Positions 1-6,957 of a stretch of DNA of 64,000 bases are shown here, in pieces (position 1 is the stretch's first letter; each line of letters begins with the position of its first letter). The translations under genes were made by a program, and so were the position numbers. The DNA is from Endozoicomonas sp. NE40. Lineage in GTDB: Bacteria; Pseudomonadota; Gammaproteobacteria; Pseudomonadales; Endozoicomonadaceae. The notes under the pieces were generated by a model, which made no database searches, was not told the origin of the DNA, and worked only from the letters and a program-made list of their open reading frames with translations. Location of the stretch: the NCBI RefSeq assembly GCF_040549045.1, contig NZ_JBEWTB010000002.1, positions 3,770,501 to 3,834,500 of the forward strand, read 5' to 3'.

Positions 1-846
1 TCTGGCAGTTTGTTCATCCTCTGGCGCTTCCGCAACAGGCATCTCTTTGGGATTGCACAGGGTAATTCTGGCTGAAATGGAATCTTTCTGTGTTCCCAGA
101 TATTTCAGCATTTCTTCTTTCATGTCCTGCAGGTGGAGTTGTTTTGCTGCTTCTGTAAGGAAGTGAGACTGTCTGGTATTTTCAATTTCGATCACACATG
201 AATTCAAAACATTTTCCAGAAGCAACAGTTGCTGTTGTTCTTCTTCAATAGTTGTTGGTGAGGTGTTGCCATGTCTGTAACAACAGGTAAAGCTTATGCG
301 CCCGTAAATTTCTGACAGTAAACTCTGAAACTCTCTTTTTCCTTCAGGGGATGTAAGGCTGATCCTTGAGGCGGGATCACAAAGGCCATTGAAAAATGTC
401 TGGAGTTTGTCCATTGCATCCAGTATTTGTGCGCCGGGGGTATTCAGAGTCTGCTCCAGCTGATCAGCAAGGCTTTTCAGAGTTAAATTTGAAAACTCAC
501 TGATCAGCTCTTTAACGGCTTGTTCATTATTGAAGCCCTGCTCGGCCTTTTTTAATTCTGTTTCAAAATGTTCGGGCATCACAGTGTCAGCCAGCTGTAT
601 TTTTCGCATGGTCAGAAGTCTTGGCTCTATTTGACCCAGAGTAGATGCCATATAATCAGCGGCTAAAGAAAAATGGGCGAAGTATTTTTTCAGTGTTTCA
701 ATGTTTTGCCATTTTAGCATCGTGACAGACCAGGCTGTTAACTGACCCTGATCGTTAAGAGTTGGATGGTAATCCCGGTAGCCCTTTCTTAAAAGTTCGT
801 CACACTCATGCTTCCATTGTCTGATTTGTGAGTAGCCTGTATCCAT
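1..846 (-). CDS. Unrecognised protein, N-terminal 282 residues (runs off left edge)
   Basis: An open frame begins with ATG at 846 on the minus strand and stays open to base 1, so only the N-terminal part is present and no stop is in view. A strong GGAGG lies 7 bases upstream (complement of 854-858), which fixes the start (MDTGYSQIRQWKHECDEL). The visible protein is hydrophilic, rich in Glu, Gln and Leu, probably mostly alpha-helical with coiled-coil-like stretches such as TTIEEEQQQLLLLENVLNS, and shows no signal peptide or membrane segment. I recognise no family. Because it is cut by the window edge, neither its length nor its C-terminal domains can be judged. Confidence 0.75.
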   Translation of the reverse strand, partial: MDTGYSQIRQWKHECDELLRKGYRDYHPTLNDQGQLTAWSVTMLKWQNIETLKKYFAHFSLAADYMASTLGQIEPRLLTMRKIQLADTVMPEHFETELKKAEQGFNNEQAVKELISEFSNLTLKSLADQLEQTLNTPGAQILDAMDKLQTFFNGLCDPASRISLTSPEGKREFQSLLSEIYGRISFTCCYRHGNTSPTTIEEEQQQLLLLENVLNSCVIEIENTRQSHFLTEAAKQLHLQDMKEEMLKYLGTQKDSISARITLCNPKEMPVAEAPEDEQTAR

Positions 847-897
847 GCCCGAACCTCCGGAGAGCAGCCTTATCCGTTATGAATCGTCGTTAAGTTA

Positions 898-923
898 AAT
901 AGTGGAGTTAATTAGTGGAGTTA
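898..923. repeat. 13-bp direct repeat, two copies
   Basis: The segment TAGTGGAGTTA occurs at 900-910 and 913-923 with a 13-bp period, in the AT-rich gap upstream of the minus-strand gene that starts at 846. It could be a duplicated regulator site or simple replication slippage; nothing else points to a function. Confidence 0.5.
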
Positions 924-1519
924 TATAAAGGGGCAAAGTTCCGTCTGGATGGCGCTGCCTTGTTAGATGCAATAACGGAGCGTTAAGCACTACTGACCAG
1001 CCCTCTGACTGAAACCGGGATTGGTTCCCTGTTTTTCTGCTGACTGGTTCTTTTGTGCCAGAGAGAGCCTGTCTATCCTCTCAGGCCAGTCTTGAAGAGG
1101 AGTTGGTCACTATGACGCCAGAACATAACCACCTTGGACAACCGGTTGGCATGCCAATGCCTGAGTGGCGATCCGTCCCTTTTCCTGAGGGAACGGCACT
1201 GACAGGTCGTTATTGCCAACTGGAAAGGGTGAATGTCGACCAGCATGGGCAGGATTTATATGAAACGCTCTATGCCAGCACTGACCAGCAGGAATGGACC
1301 TACCTGCTGCACGAGCCTGCGTCGGACGCAGAAGACTTTATACACTGGTTGCAGACCATCAGTCGCAGTCAGGACCCCATGTTTTACGCCATTATTGATA
1401 GTCACACAGGTCAGGCCGTGGGACTGGCCAGTTACCTGCGTATTAATCCGCAACACGGGGTTATTGAAGTCGGGCATCTTCATTTTTCACCGGTTCTGCA
1501 GAAAACCGCTGCTGCTACG

Positions 1520-1528
1520 GAGGCGATG
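1520..1528. repeat. 9-bp target site duplication, left copy
   Basis: GAGGCGATG directly precedes the left terminal repeat; the identical copy is at 2941-2949 after the right terminal repeat. This marks a complete insertion by a DDE transposase. Confidence 0.95.
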
Positions 1529-1548
1529 GGGTGCAATTAAAAGTGTTC
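1529..1548. repeat. Left terminal inverted repeat of the IS
   Basis: GGGTGCAATTAAAAGTGTTC is the exact reverse complement of 2921-2940. Confidence 0.95.
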
Positions 1549-1605
1549 CCCGGTCAGCAATTTCCCAGAACTTGGCCATAATGCTAAGAGTTCATTTTTC
1601 ACCCG

Positions 1606-1881
1606 ATGCGTTCCATGTCTACTTCCAAAACCCTTGCGGAAAAACTTGCTGCCCATCCAGAGCTTGAAAAAAGAGTATCTGAATTGATCAGTCTGGTAGA
1701 AGCCAAGTCCGGTCATCTTGACCGGGCTGATGAAGCAGAGGAAGCTGTCATTGAAAACCTTAAAGAACTGGGGAATGAGCTTCTGACGGACTGGGGAGCC
1801 CATAAAGAGAAGCAAAAGTTTGAAGAGGCCCACGATCTTCACTCTGAATCAAATACTAAAAAAAAGACCTCCACTGGATGA
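1606..1881 (+). CDS. IS first frame (orfA), 91 residues
   Basis: A small acidic, helical protein (SKTLAEKLAAHPELEKRVSE...) that opens the insertion sequence. ATG at 1606 is the first start; ATG at 1618 (MSTSKT) is an alternative. Its stop TGA at 1879-1881 overlaps the ATG of the second frame at 1878, so orfB could be translated by coupling. Just before the end, codons AAA AAA AAG form a classic -1 slippery sequence that would fuse it to orfB. In ISKra4-type elements the corresponding region is the N-terminal part of the transposase or a separate regulatory ORF; which applies here cannot be decided by reading alone. Confidence 0.8.
   Translation: MRSMSTSKTLAEKLAAHPELEKRVSELISLVEAKSGHLDRADEAEEAVIENLKELGNELLTDWGAHKEKQKFEEAHDLHSESNTKKKTSTG
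1860..1866 (+). promoter_or_regulatory. A AAA AAG slippery heptamer for -1 frameshifting
   Basis: Bases 1858-1865 are eight A's followed by G. In the orfA frame the codons are AAA(1858) AAA(1861) AAG(1864), so 1860-1866 is the canonical A_AAA_AAG. A -1 slip enters the orfB frame, which is open from 1860 (TAA at 1857 closes it further upstream), giving an orfA-orfB fusion through D-L-H-W into the orfB start. Confidence 0.7.
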
Positions 1882-2921
1882 CCACTTACGGCAAAGTTCG
1901 TCTCTGTGAGCGATGCTTGACCGTTGCAGGGCATCGTATACGCCCTTTTTCCGAGAATGCCCATATCCACTGTCGTGACTACTCTTTACCGTTACAACGG
2001 CGATTGGTGGATTTTGCATCAGACAGTTCTTTTGCAACAGCTTCACAGAAAATGGAAGAGCATTATGGCGTTATCGTACCTGAGTCATCAGTACGAGCCA
2101 TTACCCTGGGTCACGCCCGCTGCATGAGTGAGCAATCTAAAGCTTCCCTGAAAAATTGTCAGGAATGTGTAGGAGAAGGCAAGCAGCTGATTGGTGAAAT
2201 GGACGGCAGCATGATTCCAGTGGTTCTTTTTGATGAAGAAGCTGAAGGCGACAAGCGCAAGGCCAGAAAAGTTGACTGGCAAGAGGCCAAGCTTTGCTTG
2301 GTTTATGAACAAGGAAGTTGCGATAAGCGACATCGTGTAGTTATGGGAGAGCCCGGTGAAGCAGGCGATCAGTGGTTGAGTTGCGCTATTGAGCAAGGTT
2401 TGAATCGGCAGTCATCTATTCATTGTGTAAGTGATGGGGCTAAGTGGATTGCCAGCCAGGCAGACCGCGTATTCGCATCTCAGGGAAGTTTTCTGGTGGA
2501 TTACTATCACCTTTGTGAGTACATCGCAGATGCTGCTAAAGAGTGCATTGGAAAAGATGAAAAAGCCCGTAAAAAATGGACTGATGAACAAAAAACAAGA
2601 ATGAAAGCAGGTGAGTCAGAGAGAGTTCTGGCAGAGCTTGAGCCTTATCGTAACGGTAAGGTTGGAAAGGAAGCCAACAAATCGGAAGAGTGTCATCGCT
2701 ATATCAGGAATCGTCCCGGACAATTTGATTATCAGGCGGCAGAAGCTGCCAATTTGCCTATCGGTTCAGGTGAAATAGAGAGCTCCAATCGTTCTGTTGT
2801 TCAAACCCGGTTGAAACTTCCCGGAGCATGGTGGAAACCAGAGCATGCTCACGATATGTTGAACCTTAGAACTTTAAGGGCTAATGGTGACTGGAATAAG
2901 TACTGGAAAGCCACTGGATAG
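1878..2921 (+). CDS. ISKra4-family transposase (orfB), 347 residues
   Basis: The main transposase frame of the insertion sequence. N-terminal CERC with further Cys/His residues (HIHCRDYS) suggests a zinc-binding DNA-recognition segment, followed by a helix-turn-helix-like stretch SFATASQKMEEHYGVIVPES. The putative DDE catalytic acidic residues lie in GEMDGSMIPVV, HCVSDGAKWI and GSGEIESSNR, the order and context expected in ISKra4/UPF0236-like enzymes. The protein ends with the tryptophan-rich GAWWKPEHAHDMLNLRTLR. Its start overlaps the orfA stop (ATGA), and an upstream slippery site can make an orfA-orfB fusion. Nothing suggests truncation. It interrupts the acetyltransferase gene in the same orientation. 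Confidence 0.9.
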   Translation: MTTYGKVRLCERCLTVAGHRIRPFSENAHIHCRDYSLPLQRRLVDFASDSSFATASQKMEEHYGVIVPESSVRAITLGHARCMSEQSKASLKNCQECVGEGKQLIGEMDGSMIPVVLFDEEAEGDKRKARKVDWQEAKLCLVYEQGSCDKRHRVVMGEPGEAGDQWLSCAIEQGLNRQSSIHCVSDGAKWIASQADRVFASQGSFLVDYYHLCEYIADAAKECIGKDEKARKKWTDEQKTRMKAGESERVLAELEPYRNGKVGKEANKSEECHRYIRNRPGQFDYQAAEAANLPIGSGEIESSNRSVVQTRLKLPGAWWKPEHAHDMLNLRTLRANGDWNKYWKATG

Positions 2922-2940
2922 AACACTTTTAATTGCACCC
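2921..2940. repeat. Right terminal inverted repeat of the IS
   Basis: Exact reverse complement of 1529-1548; it is followed at 2941-2949 by the right copy of the GAGGCGATG target duplication. Confidence 0.95.
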
Positions 2941-3329
2941 GAGGCGATGTATCTGATGATGAAACACGCCTTTGAGGTGCTGGGCTACCGACGTTATGAG
3001 TGGAAGTGCGACTCACTGAATACGCCTTCCAGAAAGGCGGCTTTAAGGCTTGGGTTTACGTTTGAAGGTATTTTTCGTCAGGCACTCGTCTACAAAGGCA
3101 GAAGCCGGGATACGGCCTGGTTCAGTATGCTGGATAGCGAGTGGCCCGAATTGAAAAAAGCGTTTGAACAATGGCTGCATCCGGACAACTTTACCCGTGA
3201 TGGTCAGCAGCTTGAGAAGTTGCAGGCGTTTCGGTCCTGACAAAACTTTTCCGTGTACTTGCAAACTACTCACTAAGTTCTCACAATGTGCCGCTTATTT
3301 CTGGCCGGGTCGAGTGATCGGCCTGCCAC

Positions 3330-3358
3330 TGTCATTGCTTTTTTTATTGCTCTATGAT
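3330..3358 (+). promoter_or_regulatory. Candidate sigma-70 promoter of thrS
   Basis: TATGAT at 3353-3358 is a good -10; the -35 at 17-bp spacing (TGTCAT, 3330-3335) is weak. Transcription would start near 3365, so the mRNA would begin almost exactly at the first of the anticodon-like hairpins (3367). Confidence 0.4.
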
Positions 3359-3366
3359 GGTTATCC

Positions 3367-3459
3367 GGCAACCCCTGGTATGGGTTGCCTGACAAGCGTT
3401 CGCAGCCTCTGGTATGGGCTGCAATGAACGGAAAACAAGCAGCTTCTGGTACGAGCTGC
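3367..3459 (+). promoter_or_regulatory. thrS leader: three tandem hairpins mimicking the tRNA-Thr(GGU) anticodon arm
   Basis: Three hairpins precede thrS. Each has a 7- or 8-bp stem and a loop of exactly seven bases. Hairpin 1: 3367-3374 with 3382-3389, loop CTGGTAT. Hairpin 2: 3402-3408 with 3416-3422, loop CTGGTAT. Hairpin 3: 3439-3445 with 3453-3459, loop CTGGTAC. Read as an anticodon loop (positions 32-38), each has U33, anticodon G34-G35-U36 and A37, which is the anticodon of tRNA-Thr. Escherichia coli ThrRS is known to bind tRNA-like hairpins in its own mRNA leader and block ribosome binding. Inference: this is the same kind of translational feedback operator, here with three near-identical mimics. 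The Shine-Dalgarno (AAGGA, 3480-3484) lies 20 bases after hairpin 3. Confidence 0.8.
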
Positions 3460-3492
3460 CACTGAACTGAACAACATTTAAGGAAATTTCCC

Positions 3493-5415
3493 ATGCCTGT
3501 TATTACGCTTCCCGACGGCAGCAAACGCGAGTTTGCTGAAGCCGTTTCTGTCATGGAAGTCGCCCAGGATATCGGTCCTGGCCTGGCTAAAGCCACTCTG
3601 GCTGGTCGTATTAATGGTGAGCTGGTGGACGCCAGCGCCCTGATCAGCGAAGACTCCGAACTGTCCATTATCACCTCCCGCGATGAAGAAGGTGTTGACG
3701 TGATTCGTCACTCCACCGCTCACCTGCTGGCGATGGCGACCCAGGATCTGTTCCCGGGTGCTCAGGTGACCATTGGTCCGGTGATCGACAACGGTTTCTA
3801 CTACGACTTCTCTTACGAGCGTGCCTTCAACATGGACGATCTGGAACAGATCGAGAAGCGCATGGGTGAACTGGCCAAACAGGACATGAACATTGAACGT
3901 GTTGTGATGTCCCGCAGCGAAGCCATCAGCGCGTTCAGGGCACTGGGCGAAGAGTACAAGGTTGAGATCATCAACGACCTGCCAGACAGTGAAACCATCT
4001 CTGTTTACCGTCAGGGAGAGTGGATGGACCTGTGTCGTGGGCCGCACGTACCTTCTACCGGCAAACTGAAAGCCTTCAAACTGATGCGTGTTGCCGGCGC
4101 TTACTGGCGCGGTGATTCCAGCAATGAAATGCTGACCCGTATCTACGGTACCGCCTGGGAAGACAAGAAAGCCCTGAAAGCGTACCTGAAGCGCCTGGAA
4201 GAAGCGGAAAAGCGCGATCACCGCAAGATCGGCAAGCGTCTGGACCTGTTCCACATGCAGGAAGAAGCGCCGGGTATGGTGTTCTGGCATCCAAACGGCT
4301 GGGCGATCTACCAGGAACTTGAGCAGTACATGCGCAAGAAGCAGATCGCCTGGGGCTATCAGGAGATCAAAACACCTCTGATGGTGGATCGTTCCCTGTG
4401 GGAAAAATCCGGTCACTGGGACAAATACAGTGACGATATGTTCACCACTAACTCTGAAAGCAAGGACATGGCGATCAAGCCAATGAACTGTCCTTGTCAC
4501 GTTCAGGTCTTCAATCAGGGCCTGAAGAGCTACCGTGACCTGCCGCTGCGTCTGGCAGAATTTGGTTCCTGTCACCGTAACGAAGCCTCCGGCGCGCTGC
4601 ATGGCATCATGCGTGTACGCGGTTTTGTTCAGGACGACGCTCACATTTTTGTGACAGAAGACCAGATTCAGCAGGAAGTGTGTGACTTCATCGACATGCT
4701 GCATGAAGTGTACGCCGACTTTGGTTTTACGGCTGACAATATGCTGTACAAACTGTCGACCCGACCTGAAAAGCGCGTAGGTTCCGACGAGATCTGGGAC
4801 AAGGCCGAAAAAGCTTTGTCAGAAGCCCTGGACGCTAAAGGGCTGCCATGGGAAGAACTGCCGGGCGAAGGCGCTTTCTACGGACCGAAAATCGAATTTT
4901 CCCTGAAAGACTGCATTGGCCGGGTATGGCAATGTGGCACCATGCAGGTAGACTTCTCCATGCCGGGTCGTCTTGGTGCCGAATATGTTGATGAAAATGG
5001 CGAACGTCAGACGCCGGTTATGCTGCATCGTGCTACACTGGGTTCCTTCGAACGATTTATTGGTATCCTGATTGAGCACTTCGAAGGTGCGATGCCTGCG
5101 TGGCTGGCACCGAAGCAGGTAGCGATTCTCAACATCACCGATCGACAGGCTGAATATGCCTCTGAACTTGAGACGCGATTAACCGAAAACGGTTATCGGG
5201 TAAAAGCGGACTTGAGAAATGAGAAGATCGGCTTTAAAATTCGCGAGCACACCTTAAACAAGGTGCCTTATCTCATTGTTATTGGAGATAAGGAAATGGA
5301 AAACAGAACCGTTGCCGTTCGTACCCGTACCGGGGAAGACCTTGGTACAATGCCTGTCGAGGCATTTGTCGAGCTGCTGGCAGCGGACGTTAACAAGCGT
5401 GGCCGAACTGCGTAA
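3493..5415 (+). CDS. thrS: Threonyl-tRNA synthetase
   Basis: Charges tRNA-Thr with threonine in the cytoplasm; 640 residues, the usual length. Domains in order: N-terminal TGS domain (MPVITLPDGSKREF...), the editing domain with HSTAHLLAMA and the CRGPH motif, the class II catalytic core with motif 2 (FGSCHRNEASGALHGIMRVRGF) and the zinc-binding Cys in MNCPCHV, and a C-terminal anticodon-binding domain (WLAPKQVAILNI...). ATG 3493 follows AAGGA at 8-base spacing. The leader with three tRNA-Thr anticodon mimics suggests autoregulation. It is followed after about 100 bases by infC, the standard gammaproteobacterial order. Confidence 0.99.
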   Translation: MPVITLPDGSKREFAEAVSVMEVAQDIGPGLAKATLAGRINGELVDASALISEDSELSIITSRDEEGVDVIRHSTAHLLAMATQDLFPGAQVTIGPVIDNGFYYDFSYERAFNMDDLEQIEKRMGELAKQDMNIERVVMSRSEAISAFRALGEEYKVEIINDLPDSETISVYRQGEWMDLCRGPHVPSTGKLKAFKLMRVAGAYWRGDSSNEMLTRIYGTAWEDKKALKAYLKRLEEAEKRDHRKIGKRLDLFHMQEEAPGMVFWHPNGWAIYQELEQYMRKKQIAWGYQEIKTPLMVDRSLWEKSGHWDKYSDDMFTTNSESKDMAIKPMNCPCHVQVFNQGLKSYRDLPLRLAEFGSCHRNEASGALHGIMRVRGFVQDDAHIFVTEDQIQQEVCDFIDMLHEVYADFGFTADNMLYKLSTRPEKRVGSDEIWDKAEKALSEALDAKGLPWEELPGEGAFYGPKIEFSLKDCIGRVWQCGTMQVDFSMPGRLGAEYVDENGERQTPVMLHRATLGSFERFIGILIEHFEGAMPAWLAPKQVAILNITDRQAEYASELETRLTENGYRVKADLRNEKIGFKIREHTLNKVPYLIVIGDKEMENRTVAVRTRTGEDLGTMPVEAFVELLAADVNKRGRTA

Positions 5416-5506
5416 TCGACACCAAATTCTGGTTTGAGACGATTTTTACACTGAAAAGTTTAAGTTGTTACGACTCAAACCGGATACGCTTCTTGGCTGC
5501 CTTTAC

Positions 5507-5522
5507 AGGAGATACACCTATC
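5507..5522 (+). promoter_or_regulatory. infC Shine-Dalgarno and ATC start codon
   Basis: AGGAG at 5507-5511 is followed after 8 bases by ATC at 5520-5522. No ATG or GTG lies at a suitable distance. A TTG at 5493 in the same frame has no Shine-Dalgarno and would place the AGGAG inside the gene. infC is known to use rare non-AUG starts (AUU in Escherichia coli), which IF3 itself rejects, giving autoregulation. Confidence 0.75.
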
Positions 5523-6062
5523 AGACGCAACAGCTTCCGGGATCGTCGTCCACAAAAAGCGCCGATCAATGAAAATATCCGTGCCAGAGAAGTCCGCCTC
5601 ATCGGAGCCGATGGTGAGCAGGTAGGCGTTGTTGAATTGAACGACGCATTGGCTAGGGCCCGGGAAGCGGGGCTGGACTTGGTTGAGATTAATGCCAACA
5701 GCGAGCCTCCCGTCTGTAAAATCCTCGACTACGGTAAACACCAGTACGAGTTGAAGAAGCAGAAGGCTGCAGCCAAGAAGAAACAGGTTCAAACCCAGGT
5801 GAAAGAAGTTAAGTTTCGCCCGGGTACTGAAGATGGGGATTACCAGGTAAAACTGCGCAACCTGGTACGTTTCCTGACTGAGGGCAACAAGGCGAAGGTT
5901 TCCCTTCGTTTTCGTGGTCGTGAGATGGCCCACCAGGAGCTGGGTATGGATCTGATGCGGCGGGTTGAAAAAGACCTGGAAGAGCTCGGAACCGTAGAAC
6001 AGCGTCCTAAGATGGAAGGCCGTCAGCTGATCATGGTGATTGCCCCGAAAAAGAAGAAGTGA
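5520..6062 (+). CDS. infC: Translation initiation factor IF-3
   Basis: Binds the 30S subunit, prevents premature joining with 50S and proofreads the start codon. 180 residues from the proposed ATC start, matching the family. N-terminal domain (APINENIRAREVRLIGADGEQ), a Lys-rich linker (KKQKAAAKKKQVQTQVKEVK), and the C-terminal domain ending in PKKKK; RFRGREMAHQELGMDLM is the IF3 signature. It lies 104 bases after thrS and ends in a strong intrinsic terminator. The rare start codon implies self-repression as in enterobacteria. Confidence 0.97.
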   Translation: MRRNSFRDRRPQKAPINENIRAREVRLIGADGEQVGVVELNDALARAREAGLDLVEINANSEPPVCKILDYGKHQYELKKQKAAAKKKQVQTQVKEVKFRPGTEDGDYQVKLRNLVRFLTEGNKAKVSLRFRGREMAHQELGMDLMRRVEKDLEELGTVEQRPKMEGRQLIMVIAPKKKK

Positions 6063-6074
6063 TGTTTCACTGAG

Positions 6075-6112
6075 AAACCGGTCGCTTCGTACAGCGAAGT
6101 GACCGGTTTTTT
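6075..6112 (+). terminator. Intrinsic terminator after infC
   Basis: A 14-bp stem (6075-6088 with 6095-6108; one internal G/T pair), loop TACAG, and a run of T's at 6107-6112. It separates thrS-infC from rpmI-rplT, so the latter needs read-through or its own promoter. Confidence 0.85.
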
Positions 6113-6194
6113 ATGCGCTCTTTAATTTCATTCGTGAAATTTAAAAGCGTTGTGGGGCTTGCTTTGTTTTTTAAACTATCCCGACACTCCTTTT

Positions 6195-6257
6195 ATACCC
6201 TGTAGGGTATGGCCCTGAAACGGGCGTCCTTTTCTCTTCGGACTTTTTCGGGAGAAA
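6195..6257 (+). promoter_or_regulatory. Structured leader of rpmI-rplT, candidate L20 operator
   Basis: Three hairpins lie between the infC terminator and rpmI: 6195-6200 with 6205-6210 (ATACCC/GGGTAT), 6212-6215 with 6222-6225 (GCCC/GGGC), and a wider TTTCTC/GAGAAA pairing at 6231-6236 with 6252-6257. In Escherichia coli ribosomal protein L20 represses rpmI-rplT by binding structured mRNA upstream of rpmI; assigning the same role here is inference. A weak promoter-like pair (TTGTGG, 16 bases, TAAACT) lies before it. Confidence 0.4.
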
Positions 6258-6292
6258 TGAGATGAGTGATCGCGAATGCGGAGTGCTTTTTC

Positions 6293-6484
6293 ATGCCAAA
6301 AATGAAAACTAACAGTGGTGCCGCGAAGCGTTTCAAGAAAACTGCTTCCGGTTACAAGCGCAAGAGCGCTTTCAAGAGCCACATCCTGACCAAGATGACT
6401 ACCAAGCGTAAGCGTCAGCTGCGTGGTACCTCCATGGTATCTGCTGCAGACACTGGTCTCGTTAAGCGTATGCTGCGCGACTAA
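6293..6484 (+). CDS. rpmI: 50S ribosomal protein L35
   Basis: 63 residues, strongly basic (MPKMKTNSGAAKRFKKTASG...), with the L35 signature at its N-terminus. ATG 6293 has GGAG at 6280-6283 (9-base spacing); an in-frame start further upstream at 6266 would add residues absent from L35. It is followed 39 bases later by rplT, with which it forms the usual two-gene unit. Confidence 0.98.
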   Translation: MPKMKTNSGAAKRFKKTASGYKRKSAFKSHILTKMTTKRKRQLRGTSMVSAADTGLVKRMLRD

Positions 6485-6523
6485 TCATCGCTTTTTAGAT
6501 CATTTTATTCGGAGATATAGCTC

Positions 6524-6880
6524 ATGGCACGTGTAAAACGTGGCGTCGTTGCACGCCGTCGTCACAAGAAGGTTCTGAAGCAGGCTAAAGGTTACTACGG
6601 AGCGCGTTCCCGCATCTTCCGCGTAGCTAAGCAGGCTGTTACCAAAGCTGGTCAGTACGCTTACCGCGACCGTCGTCAGCGCAAGCGTCAGTTCCGCGCT
6701 CTGTGGATTGCCCGTATCAACGCCGGTGCGCGTATGAACGGTCTGTCCTACAGCCGTTTCATCGCTGGTCTGAAGAAGGCTGCGATCGAAATCGACCGTA
6801 AGGTTCTGGCTGACATCGCTGTGCACGACAAGGCCGTTTTCGGTCAGCTGGTTGAAAAGGCTAAAGCTTCTCTGGCTTAA
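6524..6880 (+). CDS. rplT: 50S ribosomal protein L20
   Basis: 118 residues, the normal length; a basic N-terminal extension (MARVKRGVVARRRHKKVLKQ) that threads into 23S rRNA, then the globular part (RDRRQRKRQFRALWIARINA). GGAG at 6512-6515 precedes ATG. L20 is needed early in 50S assembly and in related bacteria represses its own operon. The gene ends at a strong terminator. In many gammaproteobacteria pheS follows directly; here about 10 kb of other genes intervene. Confidence 0.99.
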   Translation: MARVKRGVVARRRHKKVLKQAKGYYGARSRIFRVAKQAVTKAGQYAYRDRRQRKRQFRALWIARINAGARMNGLSYSRFIAGLKKAAIEIDRKVLADIAVHDKAVFGQLVEKAKASLA

Positions 6881-6900
6881 GTTTTTTCAAACTGCATTTA

Positions 6901-6937
6901 AAACGGGGTTATGGTTTTACCATAACCCCGTTTTTTT
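6901..6937 (+). terminator. Intrinsic terminator after rplT
   Basis: A perfect 14-bp stem (6901-6914 with 6920-6933), loop TTTTA, and seven T's at 6931-6937. It closes the ribosomal protein unit and faces the convergent glycosidase gene. Confidence 0.95.
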
Positions 6938-6957
6938 AGGGATGAAAAATCCATTGG

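Larger units (their letters stand above)
1529..2940 (+). mobile_element. ISKra4-type insertion sequence, 1412 bp, complete
   Basis: The element is bounded by perfect 20-bp terminal inverted repeats (1529-1548 GGGTGCAATTAAAAGTGTTC; complement at 2921-2940) and flanked by a 9-bp target duplication. It holds two frames that overlap as ATGA at 1878-1881, with an A-run before the overlap. The second frame's TAG stop ends on the first base of the right terminal repeat. A 9-bp duplication, two ORFs and a transposase with CERC near its N-terminus and a DGS...SDG...GSGEIES spacing fit the ISKra4 family as I know it. Both ends and both frames appear intact, so the copy may still be mobile. Confidence 0.9.
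1112..3240 (+). pseudogene. GNAT-family N-acetyltransferase (RimJ/RimL-like), split by an insertion sequence
   Basis: The 5' part runs from ATG 1112 (AAGAGGAG at 1095-1102 upstream) to 1528, and the 3' part from 2950 to the stop at 3240. Removing the insertion sequence plus one 9-bp target copy (1529-2949) rejoins the frame exactly and gives a 235-residue protein. The halves carry typical GNAT features: an N-terminal EWRSVPFPEGTALTGRYCQL segment, the strand EVGHLHFSP, and after the junction the AMYLMMKHAFEVLGYRRYEW region and NTPSRKAALRLGFTFEGIFR, which is the acetyl-CoA-binding and C-terminal part of RimJ/RimL-type acetyltransferases. In its present state the 5' fragment reads four residues into the element and stops at 1540. 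The gene is probably inactive; precise excision would restore it. Confidence 0.9.

Noticed and set aside
3478..4704. 408-codon frame antisense to thrS
   Set aside because: A shadow of the thrS coding sequence; His/Val/Gln-rich composition and no homology.
5493..5519. TTG at 5493 as the infC start
   Set aside because: No ribosome site precedes it, and the AGGAG that serves ATC 5520 would fall inside the gene; the extra residues are absent from IF3 proteins.
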